A stretch of DNA of 64,000 nt from JAPPHA01 sp964291635. GTDB lineage: Bacteria > Pseudomonadota > Alphaproteobacteria > Rhodobacterales > Rhodobacteraceae. Where the stretch lies: assembly GCA_964291635.2 (NCBI GenBank), contig OZ219891.1:1-64000 (forward strand). The letters run 5' to 3'. The position numbers were made by a program, and so were the translations under genes. Of this stretch, positions 43,631 through 53,381 are shown one piece after another (the first letter of the stretch is position 1; every line of letters begins with the position of its first letter). The notes beneath the pieces are model-generated. The model had not been told where the DNA came from and ran no database searches. It saw only the letters and a list, made by a program, of their open reading frames with translations.

Positions 43631-44680
43631 TTGGCGATAGCCGCCGATTCAATATCCCGGTACCTGCCTTCTGGCGATGGTAGCAGCCTCGAGTTTCCGG
43701 ACAACCGCCTGCTGGTCAGCCTGTGCGGCGAGTACGATCGGAACCTGGCGCAGATTGAAGCCGAAACTGGTGTCCTGATCACGCGCCGTGGCAATCTCTT
43801 GCATGTCCACGGTGACGGCGACGCGACGCGATCGGCCCTCAGGATTCTTGGCGCCCTTTACGAACGGCTTGAAAGCGGGCGGTCCGTCGATTCCCAGGAT
43901 GTCGACACCGCCATTCGATTCGAAGGCGGACCCTGGCCCGCGGCGCCGGATGCGTCCGAAAGCGCGACGGGCGGAGGCGTGCATTCCGGCGAAGAAGACG
44001 GCGAGCGACTCGAAATCCGGACCCGGAAGAAGATTGTCGAGCCCCGGACACCGACCCAGGTTGAATACGTTCGCCGTCTGTTCCAGGACGACATGGTCTT
44101 CGGCATCGGGCCTGCCGGCACCGGAAAGACCTACCTGGCGGTGGCCGTCGCTGTCTCGATGTATCTGTCCGGCCGCGTCGACCGCATCATCCTGTCCCGG
44201 CCAGCTGTCGAGGCCGGAGAACATCTTGGGTTCCTTCCGGGGGACATGAAGGAAAAGGTCGATCCTTACATGCAGCCGTTGCATGCAGCTCTCAACGACT
44301 TCCTTCCCGGCAAGCAGCTTGGGCGCCTGATCGAAGAAAACCAGATCGAGATCGCACCCCTGGCTTTCATGCGTGGCCGGACGCTCGAAAACGCCTTTGC
44401 AGTGCTCGACGAGGCCCAGAATGCGACATCGATGCAGATGAAAATGTTCCTGACGCGCATGGGCCATGGATCGCGCATGGCCATCACCGGCGACAGCAGC
44501 CAGATCGACTTGCCACGCGGTCACGTGTCTGGACTGGTAGAAGCTGCCGGCCTGCTTCGCGGAATCGACGGAATCGGGTTCGTTCGATTCGGATCCGGTG
44601 ACGTGGTTCGGCACGGAATTGTTCGAAAGATCATCGAGGCCTACGACAGTGGACAATCCGAAGCCAGTCGAACCGGTTGA
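43631..44680 (+). CDS. PhoH family ATPase
   Basis: The product has 349 residues. The start is TTG 43631 after AACGGAG; no ATG fits. An N-terminal KH-like region (residues ~20-90) precedes the PhoH ATPase with Walker A GPAGTGKTYLAVAVA, FLPGDMKEKVDPYMQPL, and Walker B AFAVLDEAQNATSMQMKMFL. In alphaproteobacteria phoH is commonly linked to ybeY, as here. It is an RNA-related ATPase/helicase-like protein of unclear role. Confidence 0.92.
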   Translation: MAIAADSISRYLPSGDGSSLEFPDNRLLVSLCGEYDRNLAQIEAETGVLITRRGNLLHVHGDGDATRSALRILGALYERLESGRSVDSQDVDTAIRFEGGPWPAAPDASESATGGGVHSGEEDGERLEIRTRKKIVEPRTPTQVEYVRRLFQDDMVFGIGPAGTGKTYLAVAVAVSMYLSGRVDRIILSRPAVEAGEHLGFLPGDMKEKVDPYMQPLHAALNDFLPGKQLGRLIEENQIEIAPLAFMRGRTLENAFAVLDEAQNATSMQMKMFLTRMGHGSRMAITGDSSQIDLPRGHVSGLVEAAGLLRGIDGIGFVRFGSGDVVRHGIVRKIIEAYDSGQSEASRTG

Positions 44681-45188
44681 CGTGCTGGTTGAAGACCGCC
44701 GCTGGAAGGAAATCGACCTGCGGGAACTTGCAGTTCGAGCCCTGTTGGCCGTGCGCAACGAGTTGGGTCTTGAGGCATCGACTCCCGGTTTCGTCGTCAT
44801 GGCGTCCGATGATGCCAGATTGGCGGAACTCAACGGAGTTTTTCGTAACAGGCCGACCGCGACCAACATCCTGGCCTGGCCGGCATCCGATGCCTGTCCG
44901 CACGTCGGAGTCGGCCCGGCATCCCGGCATTCCGCACCGCCGAATGACAACGGCGATGAAGACTGGCACTGGAGCGGGAGTCTCGGTGATGTCGCGCTCG
45001 CTTATGAAACCTGTGAATCCGAGGCTGCCATGCAGGGCAAGTCGCTTGACGACCACGTGACCCATCTCTTGATCCACGGCGTCCTGCATCTCCTGGGGTA
45101 TCGGCACGACACCGATTCCGAAGCAGGAACCATGCAGTCGATCGAAATTTCTGCCCTTGCCAAACTGGGTATCGGTAACCCATATTGA
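44649..45188 (+). CDS. ybeY: endoribonuclease / rRNA maturation factor YbeY
   Basis: The product has 179 residues from GTG 44649, overlapping the end of phoH. The zinc-binding motif HLLIHGVLHLLGYRHD (H-x3-H-x5-H) and RPTATNILAWPAS are diagnostic. It takes part in 16S rRNA 3'-end maturation and ribosome quality control. An insertion of about 25 residues (ASDACPHVGVGPASRHSAPP) is seen before the GDVALA strand, common in alphaproteobacteria. Confidence 0.93.
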   Translation: MDNPKPVEPVDVLVEDRRWKEIDLRELAVRALLAVRNELGLEASTPGFVVMASDDARLAELNGVFRNRPTATNILAWPASDACPHVGVGPASRHSAPPNDNGDEDWHWSGSLGDVALAYETCESEAAMQGKSLDDHVTHLLIHGVLHLLGYRHDTDSEAGTMQSIEISALAKLGIGNPY

Positions 45189-46093
45189 AACTGCAGCTGA
45201 ATGGGATGACGCTTCAAGGCCATCGCCAAGAACACATGAACGAGACGACTGAAGGTTCTCCCGGTGCAGCGCGTGGCGCGCGCTCAAGATCCGGGCAAAC
45301 CCTCCTACATTACTTTGCAGGCCTGTTGCGGCCGGCTTCGCCTCCGGACCCGCCACCCGTGGTTTCCGGCCAGCCGTTACCGGAAGGAGGCATTGGCAAT
45401 CTGCTTTCCCTGCGGGTCGAGGACGTTGCTGTTCCGAGGGCGGACATTGTCGCTGTTTCTCATGACCTGGGAAGAGAGGAGCTTGTCCAGGTCTTCAGCG
45501 ACAGCGGCTTTTCCCGGTTACCCGTCTACATGAACACCCTCGATAATCCGATCGGAATGGTCCATCTGAAGGACCTGGCGCTCGCTTACGGGTTCAACGG
45601 CAGGTCAAGGGAATTCAATCTGAAGACGCTGATCAGGCCTTTGCTTTTCGCTCCTCCTTCCATGCCCATCGGCGTCTTGTTTCAGAAAATGCAAAGCGAA
45701 CGCAAACACATGGCGCTCGTCATCGATGAATATGGCGGTGTCGACGGGCTCGTGACCACGGAAGACCTGATCGAACAGGTTGTCGGTGAAATCGTCGACG
45801 AACACGACGCCGAGGCGGATACGCCTTGGATCGAAGAGAGGCCGGGCATCTACCTCTGCCAGGCAAGGGCCCCGCTGGACACCTTCCAGGAAACGGTCGG
45901 CGAAATCTTCCTGGACGAGCCGGACAACGAGGAAATCGGTACACTCGGGGGCCTTGTGTTCAGGGCCTGCGGCCGTGTTCCCGTACGCGGTGAAGTCATT
46001 CCGCTCGGAAAGGGTTATGAAGTCGAGATCGTTGAAGCGGACCCAAGACGTGTCCGTCGTTTGAGGGTACGCAAGGCCGCAAGCAACGCGTGA
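45185..46093 (+). CDS. CorC/TlyC-type hemolysin family protein (tandem CBS domains)
   Basis: The product has up to 302 residues; TTG 45185 overlaps the ybeY stop, and ATG 45206 or 45236 are alternatives. Two CBS domains occupy residues ~75-205 (VPRADIVAVSHDLGREELVQ; FSRLPVYMNTLDNPIGMVHL; HMALVIDEYGGVDGLVTTED), and the C-terminal CorC/HlyC domain residues ~215-295 (LGGLVFRACGRVPVRGEVIP). The family is linked to magnesium/cobalt homeostasis; there is no DUF21 membrane part. Confidence 0.9.
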   Translation: MKLQLNGMTLQGHRQEHMNETTEGSPGAARGARSRSGQTLLHYFAGLLRPASPPDPPPVVSGQPLPEGGIGNLLSLRVEDVAVPRADIVAVSHDLGREELVQVFSDSGFSRLPVYMNTLDNPIGMVHLKDLALAYGFNGRSREFNLKTLIRPLLFAPPSMPIGVLFQKMQSERKHMALVIDEYGGVDGLVTTEDLIEQVVGEIVDEHDAEADTPWIEERPGIYLCQARAPLDTFQETVGEIFLDEPDNEEIGTLGGLVFRACGRVPVRGEVIPLGKGYEVEIVEADPRRVRRLRVRKAASNA

Positions 46094-47718
46094 ATGATTC
46101 CCGCAGTTTGAAACAACGTGTCATGGCCGGGAATCCAGGTACCGGTTGGGTGAATTCGACAACGCGATTCCCGGGTCTTGACCTGGCCGCATGTGCCGGA
46201 CTTGGCGCGGTCATGGGCCTGGGGCATGCGCCCGTGTCGTTCCCGTACGGGGTGCTGCTGGCACTTCCGGCCCTGGGATGGATGTTCCTGCGCGCGCAGG
46301 GTTCCCGGCAGGCGTTCATCGTCGGTTTGCTCGCCGGAACAGGATACTTCGGTGCGACGATGTTCTGGATCGTCGAACCGTTTCTGGTTCAGCCGGAAAG
46401 CCATGGTTGGATGGCGCCGTTCGCGCTTGTTCTGACGGCGACCGGAATGTCGTTGTTCTGGGCAATTCCGTTCTGTCTTGCCCGGCGATTCTTCAGCCAT
46501 GGGACATTTGCCGTTCCGGCCCTGGCGGCATTGTGGAGCCTCGCCGAGTTCTCCCGCTCGATCGTGTTTACGGGATTCCCGTGGGGCTTGATCGGGTATG
46601 TCTGGAGCGAACTTCCCCTGTTCCAGCTCGTCGCGGTTACGGGGCCGTTCGGACTTGGTTTCGTCACCTATATTGCATGTCTGCTACCGGCCATGCACGA
46701 GCTGCCGCGTCTCGTTCGCATTGGCTTCCCGGCGTCTGTTCTTGCCTTGGCCATGTTCTTCGGCTGGGTTCGCCTGGAGGGCGCGGAAGAGTCCCGGGCG
46801 GACAACGAGGTCAGGGTCAGGATTGTGCAGCCAAACGCCGAACAGCAACTGAAATGGAAGCCGGGAATGGTTGAAGTCTTCTTCGAACGTATGCTCCGGT
46901 TCACTGCCGAACGCCGGGAAGGAACCGGTGCACCGGACGTGGTCGTTTGGCCGGAAACCGCCTTCGCCTTTGCACGCGACCGGAATCCCCAGGTCCTCGA
47001 TAGGATTGCCAAAGCCGCAGGGTCCGAAACGATGGCGATCGCAGGTGTTCAGCGACGGGAAGAGGGCAGGGTCTTCAACAGCGTGGTCTTTATCGACGGA
47101 TCCGGGCAATTGGTCGATGTCTATGACAAACACCATCTGGTGCCGTTCGGCGAGTACGTGCCGCTTGTCGGTCTCCTGGGAATCGGCGGATTGGAAGGTA
47201 TTGCAGGCGGAGGATCGAAGGGGTTTTCGGCGGGTCCCGGCCCGCGCGTCGTCAAATTGCCCGAACTTCCGTCGGTATTGCCGCTGATCTGTTATGAAGC
47301 TGTCTTTCCGGCGGATGTCAGGGCGAGAGGTGACCGACCGGGTTGGCTGCTTCACCTGACCAACGATGCGTGGTTCGGCGAGATTTCGGGTCCCTACCAG
47401 CACCTGGTTCAGGCCCGGGCGCGCGCGATCGAGCAGGGATTGCCGCTTGTCAGGGCCGCGAACACCGGAATTTCGGCGGTTGTCGATGCATATGGTCGCG
47501 TCGCGTCGAGCATTCCTCTTGGCGAGGCGGCTTACCTGGACTACGACCTTCCGGCTCCGATTGCCCCCACGCTCTACGTGCGCAGCGGCGAATGGCCATG
47601 GATGATCATTGCGGTCCTTACCCTGGTTGCCGCGCGGGTCGCGGGCACTGCGATGAGGCCACCGCGGGCGCCGGGACGGCCCCGCCCGGAAGGCGCGTAT
47701 TCGGACGACGCGAATTGA
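46090..47718 (+). CDS. lnt: apolipoprotein N-acyltransferase
   Basis: The product has 542 residues from GTG 46090, overlapping the preceding stop. About seven membrane segments lead to a periplasmic nitrilase domain with the catalytic triad Glu in VVWPETAFAF, Lys in VYDKHHLVPFGEYVP and Cys in LPLICYEAVFP. It N-acylates the terminal diacylglyceryl-Cys of lipoproteins in the inner membrane. Confidence 0.96.
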   Translation: MNDSRSLKQRVMAGNPGTGWVNSTTRFPGLDLAACAGLGAVMGLGHAPVSFPYGVLLALPALGWMFLRAQGSRQAFIVGLLAGTGYFGATMFWIVEPFLVQPESHGWMAPFALVLTATGMSLFWAIPFCLARRFFSHGTFAVPALAALWSLAEFSRSIVFTGFPWGLIGYVWSELPLFQLVAVTGPFGLGFVTYIACLLPAMHELPRLVRIGFPASVLALAMFFGWVRLEGAEESRADNEVRVRIVQPNAEQQLKWKPGMVEVFFERMLRFTAERREGTGAPDVVVWPETAFAFARDRNPQVLDRIAKAAGSETMAIAGVQRREEGRVFNSVVFIDGSGQLVDVYDKHHLVPFGEYVPLVGLLGIGGLEGIAGGGSKGFSAGPGPRVVKLPELPSVLPLICYEAVFPADVRARGDRPGWLLHLTNDAWFGEISGPYQHLVQARARAIEQGLPLVRAANTGISAVVDAYGRVASSIPLGEAAYLDYDLPAPIAPTLYVRSGEWPWMIIAVLTLVAARVAGTAMRPPRAPGRPRPEGAYSDDAN

Positions 47719-47863
47719 TGCGCTCTACCACGAGACAAGCCGGGAATGGCCTGCGAACAGGCGCAGGTTGCCTCGCCTGCGCGCATTGCGCCATGGCAGG
47801 AGCATGGCCCCCGGAACCAGTCATCGCGAACGAATGCGCGCCGTGATCAAGCCCTGAACGACC

Positions 47864-48574
47864 ATGAATCATGAAACTGGGCACAGAAAAATTTTTGGAC
47901 GGCGTCGCGGGCGTCGGCTCGGGAGTCGCCAGCTTTTCAATTACAGGGAACGCGCGGCGGAATACCAGATTCCGGGCGTGGGCCAGACGGAGAATCCGCA
48001 GAGGTCTCTTGTCGACCTGGCGGATTGCGAAGTCCTGCAAGGGGATCAGCCGGTTTGGCTTGAGATCGGATTCGGATACGGAGAGCATCTCATTCACCTT
48101 GCCAGGATGTATCCCGACACGAATTTCATCGGGTGCGAACATTACGTCAACGGTGTCGCAAGACTGGTCGGAGAACTCTTCGAGTCCCGAATCGGAAACG
48201 TCCGAATCCACGTTGGCGACGTGAGAGATCTACTGGAAGTCTTGCCGGGAGAGTCGATCGACAGGGCCTATCTGCTCTATCCCGATCCGTGGCCCAAACG
48301 GCGACATTTCAGCCGCCGATTTGTGACTCCTCAGTATCTTGACTTGCTGGACAGGGCGTTGAAGTCGGGCGCGGAACTTCGGGTCGCGACCGACATCGGG
48401 AGTTTCGTGGCACAGGCGCTGGAACAGATGCTGTTTCGCATGAAATACGAATGGCCCGCATGCAGCCCGAAGGACTGGCGCGAGCGGTGGACAGACGGCA
48501 TGTCCACACGATACGAACGGAAGGCTCTCAGGGAGGCGCGGGTCCCGACTTACCTCACCTTTGTCAAGCCGTGA
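47864..48574 (+). CDS. trmB: tRNA (guanine-N7-)-methyltransferase
   Basis: The product has 236 residues. The SAM-binding motif is WLEIGFGYGEHLIHLA, followed by NFIGCEHYVNGVARL, LLYPDPWPKRRHFSRRF and the C-terminal TRYERKALREARVPTYL. It methylates G46 of tRNA. In many alphaproteobacteria metK lies between lnt and trmB; here only 145 bp separate them. Confidence 0.96.
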   Translation: MNHETGHRKIFGRRRGRRLGSRQLFNYRERAAEYQIPGVGQTENPQRSLVDLADCEVLQGDQPVWLEIGFGYGEHLIHLARMYPDTNFIGCEHYVNGVARLVGELFESRIGNVRIHVGDVRDLLEVLPGESIDRAYLLYPDPWPKRRHFSRRFVTPQYLDLLDRALKSGAELRVATDIGSFVAQALEQMLFRMKYEWPACSPKDWRERWTDGMSTRYERKALREARVPTYLTFVKP

Positions 48575-48677
48575 CGCCGGCGCTGGCGAGACTGTGCCGA
48601 AATCGCGCGCCCTGGATCGAGTAACGATCGAAACAGATTGCCAGCGGGCACAGTGGAACAGGTCGAAGAGCAAAGGA

Positions 48678-50033
48678 ATGGCAGGAAACGAAGAACCTCG
48701 AGAGTTGATTTCATTTCGTTCGGGCCCGTTGCGTGGAACCGCCTCTGTGCCCGGCGACAAGTCCGTGTCGCATCGGGCGCTGATCCTCGGGGCGCTTTCT
48801 GTCGGCAGGACAGGCATCAAGGGATTGCTTGAAAGCCAGGATGTCCTGAACACCGAACGCGCCATGCGGGCGTTCGGTGCGAGAATCGACCGGGACGAGG
48901 ACGGACACAGGGTCGTGCACGGGGTCGGTACGGGAGGATTCGCCGAACCCTCCGACGTGATTGACTGCGGGAATTCCGGGACTGGCGTACGCCTGATCAT
49001 GGGTGCCGCAGCGACGCAGCCGATCTCGGTGACATACACGGGAGACCCGTCACTGCGCTCGAGGCCAATGGAGCGCGTAACTGAACCGCTGACCCTGTTC
49101 GGCGCGAGAGCATATGGCCGTTCCGGAGGCCGCTTGCCATTGACACTGATCGGCGCGCCGAATCCCGTCCCCGTCGAGTTCGAATCCCCGGTCCCATCGG
49201 CGCAGGTCAAGTCCGCGGTTCTCCTTGCCGGCCTCAATACACCGGGAATTTCCCGTGTTTTCGAGCCTGTACCGACCCGGGATCATACGGAACGGCTTCT
49301 CAGGTCGTTCGGTGCTGAAGTCGCGACGGAAATCACGAATGGCGGACAAGTGATTTCCGTGACGGGACATGCGGAGCTGTCTGGCTGCGAAGTCGTGGTG
49401 CCACGTGATCCGTCCTCGACAGCGTTTCCCGTGTGTGCCGCCTTGATGACCGAGGGTTCCGATGTTCACATAACGGGCGTCAGCCGAAATCCGACCAGGA
49501 ACGGGCTGTATGCGACGCTTGTCGAGATGGGAGCCTGCCTGGAGTTCAGCAATGAACGTGAAACCGGTGGCGAGCCGGTCGCCGATCTCAGGGTTCAATT
49601 CAGCGAACTGAAGGGCGTCGACGTGCCTGCGGAACGTGCGCCGTCAATGATCGATGAATACCCGGTCCTCGCGGCCGTCGCGGCGTGTGCAGACGGCCGC
49701 ACGACCCTGAGGGGAATCGGTGAATTGCGTGTCAAGGAATGCGATCGAATCGACGCAACCGCCAGGGGGCTGGAAGCAAATGGAGTAACGGTTGACGAGA
49801 CCGGCGATTCACTGGTGATTCACGGCAGGGGAGCCGCCGGTGTCCCGGGTGGCGGAATTGTCGGAACACGCCTCGATCATCGGATAGCAATGGCGTTCCT
49901 CTGCCTTGGGTTGGCGTCCCGGGACGGGATCGCGATCGATGATGGAAGAGTCATCGATACGAGTTTCCCGGGATTCGTTCCGCTGATGCGGGGTCTCGGT
50001 GCGCGCCTCGAAATCTCGGACGCCCGCGCATGA
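48678..50033 (+). CDS. aroA: 3-phosphoshikimate 1-carboxyvinyltransferase (class II EPSP synthase)
   Basis: The product has 451 residues from ATG 48678; longer starts lack a fitting N-terminus. PEP/shikimate-binding motifs are PGDKSVSHRALILGAL, CGNSGTGVRLIMGA, SAQVKSAVLLAGL, TRDHTERLLRSFG and LRVKECDRIDA. The SAQ.KSAVLLAGL and RDHTERLL forms are closer to class II enzymes. It catalyses step six of the shikimate pathway. It overlaps cmk by 4 bp. Confidence 0.95.
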   Translation: MAGNEEPRELISFRSGPLRGTASVPGDKSVSHRALILGALSVGRTGIKGLLESQDVLNTERAMRAFGARIDRDEDGHRVVHGVGTGGFAEPSDVIDCGNSGTGVRLIMGAAATQPISVTYTGDPSLRSRPMERVTEPLTLFGARAYGRSGGRLPLTLIGAPNPVPVEFESPVPSAQVKSAVLLAGLNTPGISRVFEPVPTRDHTERLLRSFGAEVATEITNGGQVISVTGHAELSGCEVVVPRDPSSTAFPVCAALMTEGSDVHITGVSRNPTRNGLYATLVEMGACLEFSNERETGGEPVADLRVQFSELKGVDVPAERAPSMIDEYPVLAAVAACADGRTTLRGIGELRVKECDRIDATARGLEANGVTVDETGDSLVIHGRGAAGVPGGGIVGTRLDHRIAMAFLCLGLASRDGIAIDDGRVIDTSFPGFVPLMRGLGARLEISDARA

Positions 50034-50668
50034 GCTTCACGGTCGCGATTGATGGTCCTGCGGCGGCGGGCAAGGGCACGATCGGGCGGGCGATCGCCGA
50101 ACGGTTCGGTTTTCATCACCTGGATACCGGCCTGTTGTATCGGGTTGTTGGTTTGAAACTGCTCGAGGCCGGATCGTTGTCGGACATTGAGGCTCAAGCC
50201 CCCGTGATCGCGAGCCGGATTGTCGAGGCGGATCTCTCGGACAGACGCCTGCGTGACGAAGAGGTTTCGGCCGTCGCGTCGTCCGTTGCGGCGATTCCCG
50301 CGGTCCGTGGCGCACTGATCAGGTTTCAGCGTCGGTTCGCCGCGCGAGAGGGAGGTGTCGTGCTGGACGGGCGTGACATTGGAACCGTCGTTTGCCCCGA
50401 TGCCGAGATCAAGCTGTATGTCACGGCCCGAGAGGACATTCGCGCCGAACGAAGGTTTGTGGAAACGCGCGATCGTGCAGGCGCTCCCGGCCGCCAGGAC
50501 GTTCTTGAGGCGATACGCGCCCGGGACTCGCTTGATTCCGGTCGATCCGTTGCTCCGCTTCGCCGCGCGAAGGATGCGGTGTTGCTTGACACGAGTGAAA
50601 TGTCTATAGAGACCGCAGTCGCGACGGCGATGGCAGTTGTTAAGGCAAGATATGGGCAGGGTCGGTAG
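50030..50668 (+). CDS. cmk: cytidylate kinase
   Basis: The product has 212 residues. The P-loop is IDGPAAAGKGTIGRAIAERF, the DTGLLYRVVGLKLLE motif follows, and LDGRDIGTVVCPDAEIKLYV with the LID region ERRFVETRDR complete the CMP-binding enzyme. It phosphorylates CMP/dCMP. The aroA-cmk-rpsA order is standard in proteobacteria. Confidence 0.96.
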   Translation: MSFTVAIDGPAAAGKGTIGRAIAERFGFHHLDTGLLYRVVGLKLLEAGSLSDIEAQAPVIASRIVEADLSDRRLRDEEVSAVASSVAAIPAVRGALIRFQRRFAAREGGVVLDGRDIGTVVCPDAEIKLYVTAREDIRAERRFVETRDRAGAPGRQDVLEAIRARDSLDSGRSVAPLRRAKDAVLLDTSEMSIETAVATAMAVVKARYGQGR

Positions 50669-50694
50669 ACAACCGGCCCTTCTCTTGTTTTTTG
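50660..50694 (+). terminator. Rho-independent terminator at the end of cmk
   Basis: GGGTCGGT (50660-50667) and ACCGGCCC (50673-50680) form an 8-bp stem with one G-U pair and a 5-nt loop, followed by TTCTCTTGTTTTTT. The first arm includes the cmk stop codon, so it ends the aroA-cmk transcript before rpsA. Confidence 0.75.
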
Positions 50695-50800
50695 GCAACT
50701 CCATTCGCCACGGGGCCGAAACGAAAACGCAGGATACCGTACCAAGACCCGCACAGACCGTCGCGTGGCCAAACCGGCAAATTCCAGGAAGACAACATCA

Positions 50801-52489
50801 ATGACAACGCCCGCCAGCGCCTCGATGCAGGAGTTCGAGGCTCTCCTCAATGAAAGCTTTGAAATCGATACCCCGACGGAAGGGTCCGTCGTCAAGGGAC
50901 GTGTGATCGCGGTTGAGGCCGAAAAGGCGGTCATCGATATCGGTTACAAGATGGAAGGCCGTGTTGACCTCAAGGAGTTCGCGCGGCACGGCGAGGCATC
51001 GGAGATTTCCGAAGGTGACAGCGTCGAGGTTTATCTCGAGCGGGTCGAAAACGCCCGCGGCGAAGCTGTCATAAGCAGGGACAAGGCGCGGCGGGAAGAG
51101 GCTTGGGATCGGCTCGAGAAGGCTTATGCCGCGAGCGAAAAGGTCGATGGCAAGATCTTCAACCGGGTCAAGGGCGGATTCACGGTTGACCTGGGCGGAG
51201 CCGTGGCGTTTCTGCCCGGCTCTCAAGTCGATGTCCGTCCGGTTCGCGACGTGACTCCGCTCATGGAAATCCCGCAGCCATTCCAGATTCTGAAACTCGA
51301 CCGCAACAAGGGCAATATCGTGGTGTCGCGGCGGGCGATTCTTGAAGAATCCCGCGCGGAGCAACGCGCGGAAGTCGTCGGGCGCCTGAATGATGGCGAT
51401 GTGGTTGAAGGCCTGGTCAAGAACGTCCTCGACTACGGGGCCTTTGTGGACCTTGGCGGCGTGGACGGATTGCTCCATGTGACCGACATGGCCTGGCACC
51501 GGGTTCGCCATCCTTCCGAAGTGGTCACCGTCGGTGAGACGGTCAAGGTTCAGGTCGTCAAGATCAACCGGGAAAACCAGCGGATCAGCCTGGGCATCAA
51601 GCAGCTTCAGGAGGACCCGTGGAAGTCCGTCCGGGAGACGTACCCGATTGACACGATCCATACCGGGCGCGTGACGAATATCACGGATTACGGCGCCTTT
51701 GTTGAATTGGAGCCGGGTGTCGAGGGACTGGTCCATGTCTCCGAGATGTCGTGGACGAAAAAAAATGTTCATCCGGGCAGAATCGTGTCGACGTCCCAGG
51801 AAGTGCAGGTCATGGTCCTGGACGTTGATACCAACAAGCGGCGGGTGTCGCTGGGTCTCAAGCAGGTTCAGGGGAATCCGTGGGAGAACTTTGCGGCGAA
51901 CTACCCGTCCGGCAGCGAAATCTCCGGGGAGGTCAAGAACATCACCGAATTCGGCCTGTTCGTGGGACTCGATGGGGGCATCGACGGAATGGTGCATCTG
52001 TCCGACCTGGACTGGGACCTCCCGGGAGACCAGGCGATCAAGGAATATCGCAAGGGAGACACGGTCGATGTCCTGGTCCTCGACGTCGACCCGGCGAAGG
52101 AGAGGATTTCACTGTCAGTCAAGGCACTGAATGACCCGTTCGTGAAGGCGGTTTCGGGTCTGAAGCGCGGAGAGGTGGTGACGGTAACCGTGACGTCAAT
52201 CGAGGATGGCGGAATCGGCGTGGATTACCAGGGCGCGAAATCCTTTGTTCGACGCGCCGATCTCAGCCGTGAACGGTCGGAACAGCGACCGGACCGTTAT
52301 TCGGTTGGTGACAAGATCGACGTTCTTGTCACCGGAATCGAGCGGGGAGGGCGCAAGCTGAAGCTCTCGATCAAGGCGCGTGAAATTGCCGAGGAACAGG
52401 AAGCCGTTGCCCAGTACGGATCGACCGATTCGGGAGCGTCGCTTGGAGACATTCTTGGCGCTGCCCTGCAGAAGAAGGAAAGCGATTGA
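50801..52489 (+). CDS. rpsA: 30S ribosomal protein S1
   Basis: The product has 562 residues from ATG 50801 (AGGAAG upstream); a GTG at 50765 would add 12 residues. Six S1 OB-fold repeats can be followed, e.g. VVKGRVIAVEAEKAVIDIGY, VEGLVKNVLDYGAFVDLGGV, HTGRVTNITDYGAFVELEPG, ISGEVKNITEFGLFVGLDGG. S1 binds mRNA on the small subunit. Confidence 0.97.
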   Translation: MTTPASASMQEFEALLNESFEIDTPTEGSVVKGRVIAVEAEKAVIDIGYKMEGRVDLKEFARHGEASEISEGDSVEVYLERVENARGEAVISRDKARREEAWDRLEKAYAASEKVDGKIFNRVKGGFTVDLGGAVAFLPGSQVDVRPVRDVTPLMEIPQPFQILKLDRNKGNIVVSRRAILEESRAEQRAEVVGRLNDGDVVEGLVKNVLDYGAFVDLGGVDGLLHVTDMAWHRVRHPSEVVTVGETVKVQVVKINRENQRISLGIKQLQEDPWKSVRETYPIDTIHTGRVTNITDYGAFVELEPGVEGLVHVSEMSWTKKNVHPGRIVSTSQEVQVMVLDVDTNKRRVSLGLKQVQGNPWENFAANYPSGSEISGEVKNITEFGLFVGLDGGIDGMVHLSDLDWDLPGDQAIKEYRKGDTVDVLVLDVDPAKERISLSVKALNDPFVKAVSGLKRGEVVTVTVTSIEDGGIGVDYQGAKSFVRRADLSRERSEQRPDRYSVGDKIDVLVTGIERGGRKLKLSIKAREIAEEQEAVAQYGSTDSGASLGDILGAALQKKESD

Positions 52490-52703
52490 CGCGGGCGGCC
52501 CGTTCGCCGTCTTTGGGGTCAATACGCTTTCGGGCCTGCGGCGAAAAAGTCGGTCTCCTTGGCTGGGCGGTCGTCCGCACGTGCGACAACCTGGCGATGA
52601 TTCGACGTATCTTGTCGTTACCGAAATCCTTTACGGAGATACGCCCGCCGTGTAATCTGGTAATCGGTTCCTGTGTTTTGTTCAGTCAGGAAGGGGAGCT
52701 TCC

Positions 52704-52985
52704 ATGGTGAGGTCCGATTTGATCACGATGATCGCCAGGGATTTCGGTCTCAAGAGAGATTATGCAGAACGCGTGGTCACGACGGTGTTCGATGAAATCG
52801 TCTCCGGTTTGACCGAAGGGAACCGTGTCGAGTTACGTGGTTTCGGAACGTTTGCCGTTCGGCATCGCCGAGAGCGCCAGGCCCGCAATCCCCGGACAGG
52901 CGAACCTGTCGAGGTGAGCGAAAAACACGTACCTGTATTTGCGACCGGAAAGCATCTCAGGGATCGCCTCAACGGCCGGGAGTAG
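52704..52985 (+). CDS. ihfB: integration host factor subunit beta
   Basis: The product has 93 residues. The HU/IHF fold is clear: VRSDLITMIARDFGLKRDYA, VELRGFGTFAVRHRRERQAR and NPRTGEPVEVSEKHVPVFA, with the DNA-intercalating Pro in NPRTGEP. With IHF-alpha it bends DNA. It follows rpsA by about 215 bp, the usual proteobacterial neighbour order. Confidence 0.96.
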   Translation: MVRSDLITMIARDFGLKRDYAERVVTTVFDEIVSGLTEGNRVELRGFGTFAVRHRRERQARNPRTGEPVEVSEKHVPVFATGKHLRDRLNGRE

Positions 52986-53018
52986 AGGATTCGATACCCG
53001 GTGGCGGGTTGAGACAGG

Positions 53019-53381
53019 ATGATCCAGTTCTTTCGAATCGTCGTCCTGGTTGTCCTTGCAGCATTTCTGGTCATGCTTTGCCTCGTCAATCGCGACATTG
53101 TCACGTTCCGATTGTTCCCGGAGGATGTCGGGGACATCCTGGGGTTCACGGGCGCCTACCTGGTTCCGCAATACGTGATCGTGTTCAGTGCGGTGATTGT
53201 CGGGCTGATCGCAGGGGCGATCCGCGAATATTTTCGCGGTCATCGCCATCGGCGGCAGGCGAGTGAGCGCGGACGCGAAATCCGGCGGCTGGAACGGGAA
53301 GTCGAAGACCTCAGGTCAAGGTCCGGGGAAGTTCGGGGAAAGGACGAGGTTCTCGAACTCCTGGAAAAGGACGCGCGATGA
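53019..53381 (+). CDS. lapA: LapA-domain inner-membrane protein
   Basis: The product has 120 residues with two membrane segments (residues ~5-27, FFRIVVLVVLAAFLVMLCLV; ~47-70, YVIVFSAVIVGLIAGAIREY) and a basic, coiled-coil-prone cytosolic tail (REIRRLEREVEDLRSRSGEV). LapA-type proteins assist lipopolysaccharide assembly or regulation. The start of trpF overlaps its stop. Confidence 0.88.
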   Translation: MIQFFRIVVLVVLAAFLVMLCLVNRDIVTFRLFPEDVGDILGFTGAYLVPQYVIVFSAVIVGLIAGAIREYFRGHRHRRQASERGREIRRLEREVEDLRSRSGEVRGKDEVLELLEKDAR